Shown here: positions 1-9,242 of the stretch, one piece after another
Layout: every line of letters begins with the position of its first letter
How positions within the stretch are numbered: the first letter of the stretch is position 1
NCBI GenBank assembly: GCA_045646965.1
Contig: JAZRLR010000023.1
Location: 62,001 to 126,000, forward strand
Reading direction: 5' to 3'
Source of the DNA: HGM04593 sp045646965
GTDB lineage: Bacteria > Bacteroidota > Bacteroidia > Bacteroidales > Bacteroidaceae
Length of the DNA stretch: 64,000 nucleotides
The notes under the pieces: generated by a model
The model's input: only the letters and a program-made list of their open reading frames with translations
What the model was told of the DNA's origin: nothing
Database searches by the model: none
Position numbers and translations under genes: made by a program

Positions 1-1
1 A

Positions 2-1822
2 CGCGGAGCAGGCACATCGACCAACGGAGCAGGAGCCTTCGGCGCAAGTATAAATATGCAGGTGAGCCGTGCAAGCAGCACCCCCTATGCCGAATACAAC
101 GGCTCGGCGGGCTCCTTCGGCACATACAAGAACACCATAAGCATAGGAAGCGGTCTCATAGACGAGCATTGGGCTATAGACGCCCGTCTCTCACAGATAG
201 AGAGCGACGGCTACATCGACCGTGCAAGCGTGGCACTGCGTTCATACTATCTGCAGGGCAGTTATTTCGCAAAAAACAGCGTTGTGAAATTCATCACATT
301 TTCGGGCAAAGAGAAAACCTACCACGCCTGGAACTACGCCTCAAAGGAGGAGATGGAGCTGTATGGACGCCGTTACAACAGCTGCGGATATATGTTTACC
401 GACGAAAGAGGGCGTGCCCACTACTACGACGACCAGAACGACAACTACCTGCAAAGTAACTACCAGTTGCTCATAGACCACACCTTCTCGTCCGCCTGGA
501 GCCTAAACGGCGGCCTGCACTACACAAAAGGCAGCGGCTACTATCAGGAATACAAGGGTAACCGTAAACTCGTGGAGTACAACCTGCAACCCTTCACACA
601 CAACGACGCCACGGTGAGCAAGAGCGACCTTGTGCGCAAGAAAGCGATGGAAAACGACTTCGGCGGGGCTGTCTTTGCACTCAACTACAGCAGTGAGCGT
701 GTAAACGCCTCGCTCGGCGGTGCGCTCAACCGCTATGTGGGCGACCACTTCGGCCGCGTGCTGTGGGTAAAAAACTACATCGGCACGCTATCACCTTCGC
801 ACGAGTACTACCGCAACCAGGGGCGCAAGAGCGACGGAAACATCTACCTGAAAGGAGATTTCCGCCTCAACGAAAGCCTCAACGCTTATGCCGACATACA
901 ATTTCGTCACATAGACTACAAGATACAAGGCTGCAACGACAAGTGGAACGGCGCGACAAACGCTCCGCAACAGCTCGACGTGAATGAGACATTCAACTTT
1001 GTGAACCCCAAGGCAGGTCTCTCGTGGCAGATAAACCGCAACAGCCGTCTCTTCGGCTCGGTGAGCGTGGCACACAAGGAACCCACGCGTAACAACTACA
1101 CCGACGGCAAGCTGCACGAGCGTCCGCGCGAGGAGCGTCTCACCGACTACGAGGTGGGCTACACCTATGGCAACGGCACACTGCACGCAGGGCTCAACCT
1201 CTATTATATGAGCTACAAAGACCAGCTTGTGCTCACAGGCGAGCTTAACGAAATAGGCGAACCGCTTGCCGCAAATATCCCCCGCAGCTACCGCGCAGGC
1301 ATAGAGGTTATGGCAGGAGCAAAGCTCCCCCTCGGCTTCACCTGGGAGGCCAACGCCACCATAAGCCGCAACCGCATCAAAGACTTCACCGAGACACTCT
1401 ACGAGAACGAAGATGCCGATGGCGAGCGATGGACAATAGAGCACGGCGACACCCCCATAGCCTTCTCGCCCGACATAATTGCAAACAACATCCTCGGCTA
1501 CAGCCACAAAGGATTCGAGGCATCGCTGCACACACAATATGTGAGCAAGCAGTATATGAGCAACGCAAAGCAGCGAGAGCACCTTCTCGACGCTTACTTC
1601 ACAAGCAACCTGCGCCTTGCATACAGCTTCGAAGTGCCCCACACCCGCGGCATAACCATAGGCGTTACCGTGTACAACCTATTCGACCACGAATATGAAA
1701 ACAACGGTTACGCAGGCAGCGGCTTCTACACCGACGGGGGCGAGAAGATACGCTATAACTACGCAGGATATGCCGCACAGGCAGGCATAAACGCCCTCGG
1801 ACATATATCAATTAATCTATAA
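2..1822 (+). CDS. TonB-dependent outer membrane receptor, probably thiamine (5' truncated)
   Basis: Outer-membrane beta-barrel that takes up a ligand using TonB energy. The frame is open from the first base, so the signal peptide, the TonB box and most of the plug lie before the window. The first residues read GTSTNGAGAFGASINMQ, the end-of-plug signature of these receptors. About 600 barrel residues follow, rich in alternating aromatic strands, and the protein ends on a terminal strand finishing in ISINL. The ligand is inferred from context: PnuC-type transporter and thiamine pyrophosphokinase genes follow at once, the arrangement known in Bacteroidota as the thiamine operon (OMR1/OMthi, PnuT, TPK). 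That operon is usually under a TPP riboswitch, which would be upstream of the window. Confidence 0.9.
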   Translation, partial: RGAGTSTNGAGAFGASINMQVSRASSTPYAEYNGSAGSFGTYKNTISIGSGLIDEHWAIDARLSQIESDGYIDRASVALRSYYLQGSYFAKNSVVKFITFSGKEKTYHAWNYASKEEMELYGRRYNSCGYMFTDERGRAHYYDDQNDNYLQSNYQLLIDHTFSSAWSLNGGLHYTKGSGYYQEYKGNRKLVEYNLQPFTHNDATVSKSDLVRKKAMENDFGGAVFALNYSSERVNASLGGALNRYVGDHFGRVLWVKNYIGTLSPSHEYYRNQGRKSDGNIYLKGDFRLNESLNAYADIQFRHIDYKIQGCNDKWNGATNAPQQLDVNETFNFVNPKAGLSWQINRNSRLFGSVSVAHKEPTRNNYTDGKLHERPREERLTDYEVGYTYGNGTLHAGLNLYYMSYKDQLVLTGELNEIGEPLAANIPRSYRAGIEVMAGAKLPLGFTWEANATISRNRIKDFTETLYENEDADGERWTIEHGDTPIAFSPDIIANNILGYSHKGFEASLHTQYVSKQYMSNAKQREHLLDAYFTSNLRLAYSFEVPHTRGITIGVTVYNLFDHEYENNGYAGSGFYTDGGEKIRYNYAGYAAQAGINALGHISINL

Positions 1823-1827
1823 GAAAA

Positions 1828-2424
1828 ATGGAACAGGCAATTGAGATTCTTGGAACAGCGGCTGGCATCGTCTACCTGTGGTTAGAGTACCGCGCAAGCA
1901 TATATCTGTGGCTTGCAAGCATCGTTATGCCCGCGATATATCTCTACATATACTACACTGCGGGGCTCTATGCCGACTTTGCGATAAACATATACTATCT
2001 TGTCATCGCACTATACGGGTGGCTTGCGTGGCGCTATGGCTTCCAACTCTTTGCCCGTGACAAAAAAACAGAAAACAAAGAGCTTGAAATAACCCACACC
2101 CCCAAAAGGGTGTGGGGCAAGCTCCTTGCAACATACCTCGCGGCACAAATTGCAATATATCTGCTGCTCACACACTGCACCGACAGCACCGTGCCCGTGT
2201 GGGACTCCTTTACCACGGCGTTGAGCATTGTGGGAATGTGGATGCTCGCCCGCAAATACATCGAGCAGTGGTGGGTGTGGATGATTGTCGATATTACAAG
2301 CGCCGCACTCTATGTGTATAAAGATTTATATTTTACCGCGGCACTCTATGCATTTTACGGGATTATTTCTATCTTTGGATATTATAAATGGCAACGTATA
2401 ATGCCACAGAAAGAGAGACTATGA
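1828..2424 (+). CDS. pnuT: PnuT/PnuC-family inner-membrane vitamin transporter
   Basis: Inner-membrane facilitator of the PnuC family, 198 aa. In this gene order the substrate is most likely thiamine rather than nicotinamide riboside. It is almost entirely hydrophobic, with about seven membrane segments. Paired Trp/Tyr-rich stretches such as WLEYRASIYLWLASIVMP and the C-terminal WWVWMIVDITSAALYVYK match the repeats of the family. It starts 5 bp after the receptor stop, and its TGA overlaps the next start (ATGA), so it is translationally coupled to the kinase that would trap the imported vitamin. The family is clear; the thiamine assignment comes from the neighbours. Confidence 0.85.
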   Translation: MEQAIEILGTAAGIVYLWLEYRASIYLWLASIVMPAIYLYIYYTAGLYADFAINIYYLVIALYGWLAWRYGFQLFARDKKTENKELEITHTPKRVWGKLLATYLAAQIAIYLLLTHCTDSTVPVWDSFTTALSIVGMWMLARKYIEQWWVWMIVDITSAALYVYKDLYFTAALYAFYGIISIFGYYKWQRIMPQKERL

Positions 2425-3044
2425 GCAACGCACCATTTGACGCTGTGATTGTGGCCAACGGAGAGTATCCACAGGCCGAAGAGCCATTAAAGATATTAAG
2501 CTCGGCACCCTTTGTGGTGTGCTGCGACGGCGGCGCCGACGAGTATATAGCCCGCGGCAATACCCCGCATATAATCATAGGCGACGGCGACTCCATCAGC
2601 TGCGAGAACAGAGAGAAATATGGCCACCTGCTGCTGCGCATCACCGAGCAGGAGACCAACGACCAGACAAAGGCTGTGAAGCACCTCCTGCAACAAGGGT
2701 TGCGACGCATTGCCATTGTAGCAGCCACAGGACGACGCGAAGACCACACCCTGGGCAATATAAGCCTTCTTATGGAGTATGCCCGCGCGGGAGCCGAGGT
2801 GCGTTCCTATACAAACTACGGAGTTTTCATTCCCTGCAAGGGACGCTGCACATTCCCCTCAAAGAAAGGGCAGCAGGTATCGATAATAAATTTCACAGCA
2901 ACGGGGCTCAAGAGCGTAGGACTCCTCTACCCCATATACGACTTCACGAACTGGTGGCAAGGCACGCTCAACGAATGTACGGGAGAGAGCTTCACCATAG
3001 ATGCCACGGGAGAGTATCTGCTCTTTATTAACTACCCGCGATAA
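2421..3044 (+). CDS. thiamine pyrophosphokinase
   Basis: Converts thiamine and ATP to thiamine pyrophosphate and AMP in the cytoplasm. The 207-aa protein shows the family motifs in order: CDGGAD, GDGDS, TNDQTKA, and ATGRREDHTLGN, followed by the C-terminal beta-sandwich domain. The start is placed at 2421 because it forms the ATGA overlap with the upstream transporter. An in-frame ATG at 2388 would lie deep inside that gene. The last 17 bp overlap the convergent pseudouridine synthase gene. This is the last gene of the thiamine operon and provides metabolic trapping of imported thiamine. Confidence 0.93.
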   Translation: MSNAPFDAVIVANGEYPQAEEPLKILSSAPFVVCCDGGADEYIARGNTPHIIIGDGDSISCENREKYGHLLLRITEQETNDQTKAVKHLLQQGLRRIAIVAATGRREDHTLGNISLLMEYARAGAEVRSYTNYGVFIPCKGRCTFPSKKGQQVSIINFTATGLKSVGLLYPIYDFTNWWQGTLNECTGESFTIDATGEYLLFINYPR

Positions 3045-4671
3045 GCTCTTTAAAAGGAGCGCACAGTTCTACACGCTCGCCGCTCACGGGATGCGCGAAA
3101 GCGATATATTCGGCGTGCAGCATAAGACGTGCAGCCTGCGAACCATAGAGGGCATCGCCCACGATGGGAGTATTGAGCCCCAGTGCCGACGCACAATGCA
3201 CACGCAACTGATGTGTGCGCCCCGTCACGGGCACAAGAGAGACCACGGCACACTCTCTGCCATCTGTCACAAGAGTACCCACCACCTTGTAGAGCGTGCG
3301 TGCAGACTTGCCGTGAACGAAGTCCACCCTCTGACGGGGACGATTCTCATAGTCGGGCATCAGGGGAAGGGAAATCTCACCCTCACTCTGCCGCGGAACA
3401 CCGCACAGCAGGGCCACATAGCGTTTCTCCACACACCGCCCCGCAAACTGCGCCTGCATAGCCTTGAACACCTCCATAGAACGAGCCGCCACAAGCAACC
3501 CCGAAGTTGCCATATCGAGCCTGTGCACCACAAAAATTTCGTTGCAGCCATACAAAGAGCGCAGCCAGTCCTGCACGCTGCTGCCGCCCACCACACCCGG
3601 CACCGACAGCACCCCCGACGGCTTTTCAACCACCACGAGAGCCTCATCCTCATACACCACTCTGATATTTTCCACCGCGCCACCCCTCTCGAGCGCCGAC
3701 TCCTCCACATCTACACCCTGCAGCATATATGTGAGTATGGGGTGACACTTGCTTTTGCAAGCACCATAGAAACAGCCGTCACGACGCACCTCGCCACAAG
3801 GCGAAGCACCCATCCAGAACTCGGCCATTGCAAGCGGCTGCAAATTATTCTTGTAGGCATATTGCAGCATCTTGGGCGCGGCACACTCGCCCGCTCCCGC
3901 GGGCGGCAAAGTGCCCGTCGTCTCACTGAAAATCTCGAGCAACGAGCGCTCCACTCCGTGCCCGTTCAGCACACGGAACTGCGTAAACAGCCACTCCTGC
4001 AGAGCGGCAGAGCGCCTTTTGCGTTCGGCGGCAAGCGCCGAAACCTCTTCGTCGAGCAGACGTACTTCCGCGGCAGCCTCACCGGCCTCCCCGCGCAGAC
4101 GAGCTGCGAGACGTTTGAGCTCGGCCTTCTCGAACTGGCTGCTGCGCACAAGCTCTGCCGCCTCGTCGGGCGAGAGCTCACCCGACGCACGACGCGCTGC
4201 ACGCGCAGCCTTGTTTGAGGTGTACAGGGCGCGGCGCTCCTCAATGGCTGCCTCGGCTGCCGCAGCAGCCTCCGCAGCCTGCGCACGCGCCAGCTTATAC
4301 CCTGCACCGTTTTTTATGCCTGCGATGCGTGCATTTATTGCAGATATTTCATCCTCCTCGCGTTTGAAATATCCGAGGGGCGAGAGAAAATCAAAGACAG
4401 GGGGCACAAAGCCGGGCTGCACATTACGCCCGCACAACAAACCCGAAAAGCCGGCAAGATAACCTATCTTGCCGGCCTCGTTTCTCACGACCAGCACGCC
4501 CATCATCTTGCCCCCGGCCGCGTCAGTGGCCATAGCCTCGTCACTATCCACAAGGGAGCGCAACTCGGCGGCTGCAAGCTCACACAACGTGTGAGGAGCG
4601 TAATAAAAGGGGTTGTTCAGGCGTGCGGGGAGTTCTATCCCTGAAATATCACTCTTGAAACTGTGAAACAT
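3028..4671 (-). CDS. RluA-family pseudouridine synthase with long N-terminal extension
   Basis: Isomerises uridine to pseudouridine in RNA; the target site is not predictable from sequence. The catalytic half is C-terminal, with HRLDMATSGLLV carrying the catalytic Asp near residue 386, followed by GRTHQLRVH. At 547 aa it is more than twice the usual RluA length. Roughly the first 330 residues are an extension: a mixed N-terminal domain, an Ala/Glu/Arg-rich coiled coil (about residues 120-230), and a short segment containing several Cys and a His (FYGACKSKCHP). The start is the ATG at 4671, which overlaps the TGA of the upstream glycosidase gene (TGATG) and implies coupled translation. A TTG three bases earlier is less likely. 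Confidence 0.88.
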   Translation of the reverse strand: MFHSFKSDISGIELPARLNNPFYYAPHTLCELAAAELRSLVDSDEAMATDAAGGKMMGVLVVRNEAGKIGYLAGFSGLLCGRNVQPGFVPPVFDFLSPLGYFKREEDEISAINARIAGIKNGAGYKLARAQAAEAAAAAEAAIEERRALYTSNKAARAARRASGELSPDEAAELVRSSQFEKAELKRLAARLRGEAGEAAAEVRLLDEEVSALAAERKRRSAALQEWLFTQFRVLNGHGVERSLLEIFSETTGTLPPAGAGECAAPKMLQYAYKNNLQPLAMAEFWMGASPCGEVRRDGCFYGACKSKCHPILTYMLQGVDVEESALERGGAVENIRVVYEDEALVVVEKPSGVLSVPGVVGGSSVQDWLRSLYGCNEIFVVHRLDMATSGLLVAARSMEVFKAMQAQFAGRCVEKRYVALLCGVPRQSEGEISLPLMPDYENRPRQRVDFVHGKSARTLYKVVGTLVTDGRECAVVSLVPVTGRTHQLRVHCASALGLNTPIVGDALYGSQAARLMLHAEYIAFAHPVSGERVELCAPFKELIAGS

Positions 4672-6482
4672 CAATAACGGTACTTGACATCTTTTTTCTC
4701 GTCGAAGCCTGTAGAGAAGTCGTTGTCCTTTATTGTGACATTTATAACTCTGTCGAAAAGGAAACGGTGCTTGTTCCAGTGGAAAGGCTTGAAGTCGTTG
4801 TTCTGTATCACTTTATTTCCACGGAACACAAGGCCGTCGAGCGATTTGGCATACACAATGGGAGCGTCGAAGGTCTCAAAGACATTGTCCTCAATGACAA
4901 CGCCCATATTCTTGCCGCCGTGGAAATACTTTGTCTGTCCCTGCAGATTGGGAATCTCGGGGTAGATAGAGATTATACCGTCGGTAAACTGAAACATACT
5001 TGTGAGAGCATTTACAAAGTGATTCTTGCGTATTGTGACGTTGCGGCAGGCACCTGTCTCGAACCAGCCGTTGCAATCGCCGCACAAAAGGATTGCAGTG
5101 CCCGATGTGTGATCGAAGAGATTATTCTCGACCATTACCTTCTTGGGCGTGCTGAAGAGAGCGCCGCGTGCGCGGTTGTTACGAATGGTATTTTCGGCAA
5201 AGTAAACCGAGGGGGTCCACTCAAGGTTCTCAACGCCGTAGTCTCCGTTGGCGATATCGGCGGGGAGAGGCTCTTTGAAGCGAATCTTGAACTCCTTGGT
5301 ACCGTCGAGACGCTCTGTGCCCCAAGGCTCAATGTCGTCTACACTGTTTGCACCTGCAAGCTCCATTGTAGAAGATTTTACAAACTGCACCTTGTCGTCG
5401 TCGTCACCCCAATAGAAGCCGTATGACTGACCGTGCATATAGCGACCTACAATTGTGTAGTCGTCGAGTCTTTGTGTGATGCGCAGATAAGTTCCGTGAA
5501 CATTTATCGCGTCGTCCATCATACCCTCGTAGAGACCGCCCACAGAACGTATGTGTCCCTTGCAGCCCGAGAAGTGTGTAGCGTCGGCCTGTGTGGTGAA
5601 GTAGCGGCCGTCGCCCTCGCGCAGAGCCACAGAGAAACCATCGAGAGTAATATCGTCGCACACCTGCGCAAGGAGTCCCATACCCTCGGCATAGTGCACC
5701 GTTACATTCTTGAGCAAAGTATTATCGTTGCCATAGAGGAAAATTCCGGGTGTGGGGCGGGCGTATGAGCGCATTGCAATTACGCTGCCGGGCACAAGGC
5801 GGGCATCCTTCCAACGGGCGCGTATCACATAGGGCTCAATCTCCTCTACGTCGTTGCTTCCCACACCAATGTCGCTCGTTGTGTAAATTACGTGCTTTGT
5901 ATCACCCTCAAAGGCTATGCCCCACGAAGGTGTAAACTCCCAGTTCGAGCCGCCCACAACCAAACGACGGTCTACAATCTTGTAATTCACATAAGGTGCT
6001 ATGCGATAGGTGATATATCCGTTCTGTGCGTCATTCTCGAGAATCTCCACCTGTGTAATCTGCGGCACGCGGGTGTCTATAGAGAGATTCTTCACAGCGC
6101 AATTCTCACAATCGACCATAGAAAGGGGAAGCATACGACCGTTCATATAGAAGCTGCTACCGCCGCCGTCGAGAGTAAAATTCTCCATATCCTCAATTAC
6201 CACAGCCATATCCTTGGGGTTGTTCTGGTCGTGGTTCGACACATAGTACTCGCGTTTGAGCACACCGGGGAAGAAGTCGTAGTCGCCCTTCTCAAAAACC
6301 AGGCGGGCACGCTTTCCGTCACGCTCGAGCTTAATCTGCTCTATCGCCGAGCATACATCGGCAGTGACATCTTTACCCGTTCCGGGCACAATTCCGAAAT
6401 TTCTCGCGTAGTACACCTTTTCGGTGACACCGCAAGAAGCAAGCGATACAAGCGCTATCGCAAAGAGGATAATCTTTTTCAT
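4671..6482 (-). CDS. alpha-1,3-galactosidase, GH110-like, secreted lipoprotein
   Basis: Predicted exo-acting alpha-1,3-galactosidase of the right-handed beta-helix family GH110, whose Bacteroides members remove terminal alpha-Gal from linear or blood-group-B glycans. The 603-aa protein opens with MKKIILFAIALVSLASCG, a signal peptide ending in a lipobox-like LASC, so it is probably a lipoprotein. Beta-helix turns run through the protein, with the conserved stretches YYVSNHDQ, ATHFSGCKG and GMMDDAINVHGTY. The two Asp at residues 323-324 are the likely catalytic acids, by recollection of family structures. I chose 6482 because it gives the signal peptide and lies just below a promoter. A longer frame to 6602 adds an unrelated hydrophobic N-terminus. 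Confidence 0.8.
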   Translation of the reverse strand: MKKIILFAIALVSLASCGVTEKVYYARNFGIVPGTGKDVTADVCSAIEQIKLERDGKRARLVFEKGDYDFFPGVLKREYYVSNHDQNNPKDMAVVIEDMENFTLDGGGSSFYMNGRMLPLSMVDCENCAVKNLSIDTRVPQITQVEILENDAQNGYITYRIAPYVNYKIVDRRLVVGGSNWEFTPSWGIAFEGDTKHVIYTTSDIGVGSNDVEEIEPYVIRARWKDARLVPGSVIAMRSYARPTPGIFLYGNDNTLLKNVTVHYAEGMGLLAQVCDDITLDGFSVALREGDGRYFTTQADATHFSGCKGHIRSVGGLYEGMMDDAINVHGTYLRITQRLDDYTIVGRYMHGQSYGFYWGDDDDKVQFVKSSTMELAGANSVDDIEPWGTERLDGTKEFKIRFKEPLPADIANGDYGVENLEWTPSVYFAENTIRNNRARGALFSTPKKVMVENNLFDHTSGTAILLCGDCNGWFETGACRNVTIRKNHFVNALTSMFQFTDGIISIYPEIPNLQGQTKYFHGGKNMGVVIEDNVFETFDAPIVYAKSLDGLVFRGNKVIQNNDFKPFHWNKHRFLFDRVINVTIKDNDFSTGFDEKKDVKYRY

Positions 6483-6505
6483 AGAGAATAATTTTACATT
6501 TGGTG

Positions 6506-6535
6506 CGAAGATAGTAAAAAAAAGGAGCACGCAAA
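6506..6535 (-). promoter_or_regulatory. promoter of the GH110 gene
   Basis: On the minus strand a TTTG (6532-6535) is followed after 18 nt by TATCTTCG (6513-6506), a TTCG variant of the Bacteroidota -7 box. The predicted start of transcription is near 6499, where the transcript would begin AUGUAA, leaving a leader of under 20 nt. Confidence 0.6.
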
Positions 6536-6617
6536 AGCAGAGCGGCAAAAAAGCAAACAAAAGCTCTGCAGCAGGCATCCGCGCCACGCCAAATGCCCAC
6601 AAGAAAATAGAGATATT

Positions 6618-6625
6618 TAAATTTG
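6618..6625 (+). promoter_or_regulatory. possible -7 box for the NPCBM-repeat gene
   Basis: TAAATTTG matches the TAnnTTTG consensus about 100 nt before the start codon. No TTG is found at the expected -33 distance, so this is tentative. Confidence 0.3.
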
Positions 6626-6727
6626 GATATAAATATTTTTCTTCATAATATTGCAGTAATCAAGATTTTGTTTTTTTGAGGTAATTTAAACAACGCACAC
6701 CGAGCAGGTATCTAAAATCATCATACT

Positions 6728-9013
6728 ATGGCACAAAAAAGAAAAGGTCACTACCTCTTGAGCATACACCCGTTGTATATCTATGCTTTGATTATTTTGG
6801 TTATTATGGTATTGTCCCAAATGACCTGCGGAGGCGGCAAATCGAAGAAAAAAGATTCTACTGAAAAGAAAGTTGAATTGTATCAAAAGCACACCTACCT
6901 TGTAAACAAATATGAACCGACTGCAAAATCGGATTACTGCTGGGTGTACAAATACCAAAGCAGCCGCGCCGAAGAGTTAAAGATGACAGGCGGCGAGAGC
7001 GGTTACGGTGGCTTTCAATTCGAAGAGGAGGGTGCATACATAACATTTGACATCGGTGGAGAGTATGAAACACTTACTTTTACTATGGGACACGCTCAAC
7101 GATGGACCGACAACACCGGTATTGTAACCGTGCGTGCCGACGGCAAAAAGATTCTCGATAAAAAAGTGCGCGACTACGAGCCTCCACGCCAATTCAGCCT
7201 CAACGTAAAAGGCGTCAAAGAGCTCACCTTTGCCATAACATCAAACTACATCAAAGTGGTTGTAGCCGACGCCATCCTTTGGAAAAAAGGTGAAAAGCCT
7301 GTCGATGTGCGCCCCACCCACGAGCCCATAACCACACCCATAGAGCTTGTAAAAGATTTACCCCCTTACCACAAAAGCACTTGGATGAAGGAGATAAACA
7401 TAGAAGAGGGCAACAGCATTAAAATCAACGGACAGAGATTTGACTACGGTCTTTTGGGCAATATGGAGATGGCACTCATTGGCACCTACGATGGAAATGC
7501 CTATTTCAACCTCCGCAAGCAGTTCAAGAGACTCACCTTCACGACAGGCTGTTGCGACGACCTCACCGGGCAGAGCGGCTCGGGCTGGGTAACCGTGAAA
7601 GCCGACGGAAAAACAATAGAAGAGATTGAGATAAAAGAGGGCGACATAGCCAAGCAGGTGAGTCTCAACATCACCGATTGCGAGTATCTCTCCTTCCACA
7701 CAGAGCAGATTCAAGGCGAGTCCTTTGCAGGAATTACCCAAATAATGGTCTACCCCGACGAAAAGGATGTACCCCGGGAGTTGAAAGAGAGCCGCCCCCT
7801 ACCCCCTACCCCGCATCTCAAGGAGCTCCCCGACGCCTGCAAACTCATTTCGAGCATTCCGCCCTACCAGCTGGTGGGCAGCGTCGATAAACAGATATAC
7901 GACAACTCATCGGAGTACCTCACCTTCTCTATGGGCGGTTACAAATTCTCCGAGGGCATAATACTCTACCAAAAAGCCTGGCTGCTCAACGACAACCTTT
8001 CGGCCAGCGCCACGTTCGACGTCGGAAACGAGTTCGACTATGTGAGCTTCACCACGGGCTATGTGGGCAAAAGCTGGAATATGAACGACGACCTTCTTAT
8101 GGTATATGCCGACGAGGAGCTTGTATACACCACCCCGCTGATTGCCACATACCCCAACCGCCACCACGTTGTGCCTATAAAAAAGTGCAGAACCTTGCGT
8201 TTCGCCAATAAAGGCTGTGGCAGAATGGACGTTGCGGCATTCGGCATCGGAGACATCGTAGTCTACCGAGGCGAGCCCGTAGAGAACAACCTCTTTGCAC
8301 GCGAAGAGCCCGACTGCCCCCACACCACAGAGCTCATAGACCTGGGGCTTCCATATATACACTATGTATCTATTATGGAGGACCACAAGGATGAAATTCT
8401 GTACGACGGAAGCACCAAAAAACGATACTTCGAGCTGAACGGCGAGCGCATATACAAAGGCTTTATACTACAGACAAGCACACACTTCTCGCTCGACTTC
8501 GGAGTGCTTGGCGAGAAAGGCGACGACGCCCTCGGTGCCGGTATTCTGGGAGCCGCCGCTCTTGGCGCGTCGTTTGTAGCGTCGGGAGTAGCCGTTGGAG
8601 GTGTAGCCATAGGCACAACCGTAGCCCCGCTCGGAGCCTTTCTTATGCTCGCAGCTGGTGGCGAGGCCGTGGAAAATTCTTTGGCAGCCTTCAACACCTA
8701 CAAAGAGTATAACAGCGTCACCTTCAAGGTGGGTTGCATCCCCAATGCAGGCAAAAAGAGCGAAAAACCCGAGCACCTGATGATTGGCGCCGACCACAAT
8801 GTTATGGCCAATATCGCTCTGTACGAGACTATGGAACCAATGGAGTTTACCGTTCCCATAAACGAATGTGAGCAGCTGATATTCTGGCTGGCAAACACTG
8901 GCGGCAACTCGGCCAAATACTTGATTTATGATATAGTTGTGACAAAAGACAAATTACCACTCAAGATTCCCGAGGCGGCACAGATATCCCTGTCCGAACT
9001 CCCAGCCGAATGA
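6728..9013 (+). CDS. membrane-anchored protein with four NPCBM-like domains
   Basis: No known function. A single hydrophobic segment (residues about 14-32) ends in a Cys followed by GGGKSKKKDS, so the 761-aa protein is either signal-anchored or an unconventional lipoprotein. Four consecutive units follow (about 50-185, 200-345, 360-530 and 545-745). Each has an ITFDIGGEYETLTFTMG-like strand pair, then a VTVRADGKK-like strand, then a closing hydrophobic strand (CEYLSFHTE, CRTLRFANK). This is the pattern of NPCBM/NEW2 carbohydrate-binding beta-sandwiches. In the fourth unit a Gly/Ala-rich hydrophobic stretch (about residues 600-645) is inserted between the first two strands. No catalytic domain is visible. 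A role in binding glycans or peptidoglycan at the envelope is inference. Confidence 0.6.
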   Translation: MAQKRKGHYLLSIHPLYIYALIILVIMVLSQMTCGGGKSKKKDSTEKKVELYQKHTYLVNKYEPTAKSDYCWVYKYQSSRAEELKMTGGESGYGGFQFEEEGAYITFDIGGEYETLTFTMGHAQRWTDNTGIVTVRADGKKILDKKVRDYEPPRQFSLNVKGVKELTFAITSNYIKVVVADAILWKKGEKPVDVRPTHEPITTPIELVKDLPPYHKSTWMKEINIEEGNSIKINGQRFDYGLLGNMEMALIGTYDGNAYFNLRKQFKRLTFTTGCCDDLTGQSGSGWVTVKADGKTIEEIEIKEGDIAKQVSLNITDCEYLSFHTEQIQGESFAGITQIMVYPDEKDVPRELKESRPLPPTPHLKELPDACKLISSIPPYQLVGSVDKQIYDNSSEYLTFSMGGYKFSEGIILYQKAWLLNDNLSASATFDVGNEFDYVSFTTGYVGKSWNMNDDLLMVYADEELVYTTPLIATYPNRHHVVPIKKCRTLRFANKGCGRMDVAAFGIGDIVVYRGEPVENNLFAREEPDCPHTTELIDLGLPYIHYVSIMEDHKDEILYDGSTKKRYFELNGERIYKGFILQTSTHFSLDFGVLGEKGDDALGAGILGAAALGASFVASGVAVGGVAIGTTVAPLGAFLMLAAGGEAVENSLAAFNTYKEYNSVTFKVGCIPNAGKKSEKPEHLMIGADHNVMANIALYETMEPMEFTVPINECEQLIFWLANTGGNSAKYLIYDIVVTKDKLPLKIPEAAQISLSELPAE
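8528..8668 (+). other. glycine-zipper hydrophobic insertion in the fourth NPCBM-like domain
   Basis: About 45 residues with almost no charge and Gly or Ala spaced every three to four positions (AGILGAAALGASFVASGVAV, then a second similar run). It could span or insert into a membrane as a hairpin. It sits where the other three repeats have only a short turn. Confidence 0.6.
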
Positions 9014-9242
9014 CCTCCTCCCTCGTTTGCAAGGGCGCAGGGTGCACAAACGAAGTGCTGTGGCAGATAAGTGTAACAAGCAATCTCCGCCAACGGCGAA
9101 AGGGGCTGCGTGACACAACCGCATAGAAACCTTTTCAAATTATTTAACAATAAAAAGAAAGAAAACAGCTTTTACATATATGTTTTTTTGCCAAATTTGC
9201 GGTTAATAAGGGAAATAAAAAAATCTTGAATAAAAACAAAAT

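Noticed and set aside
791..1642. 283-aa minus-strand frame opposite the TonB receptor
   Set aside because: Shadow of the receptor gene; composition (Val, Cys, Ala) mirrors the sense strand.
3001..4218. 405-aa plus-strand open frame
   Set aside because: It is antisense to the RluA-type gene, whose motifs are intact, and has His/Arg/Thr-rich composition typical of a shadow of GC-rich coding sequence.
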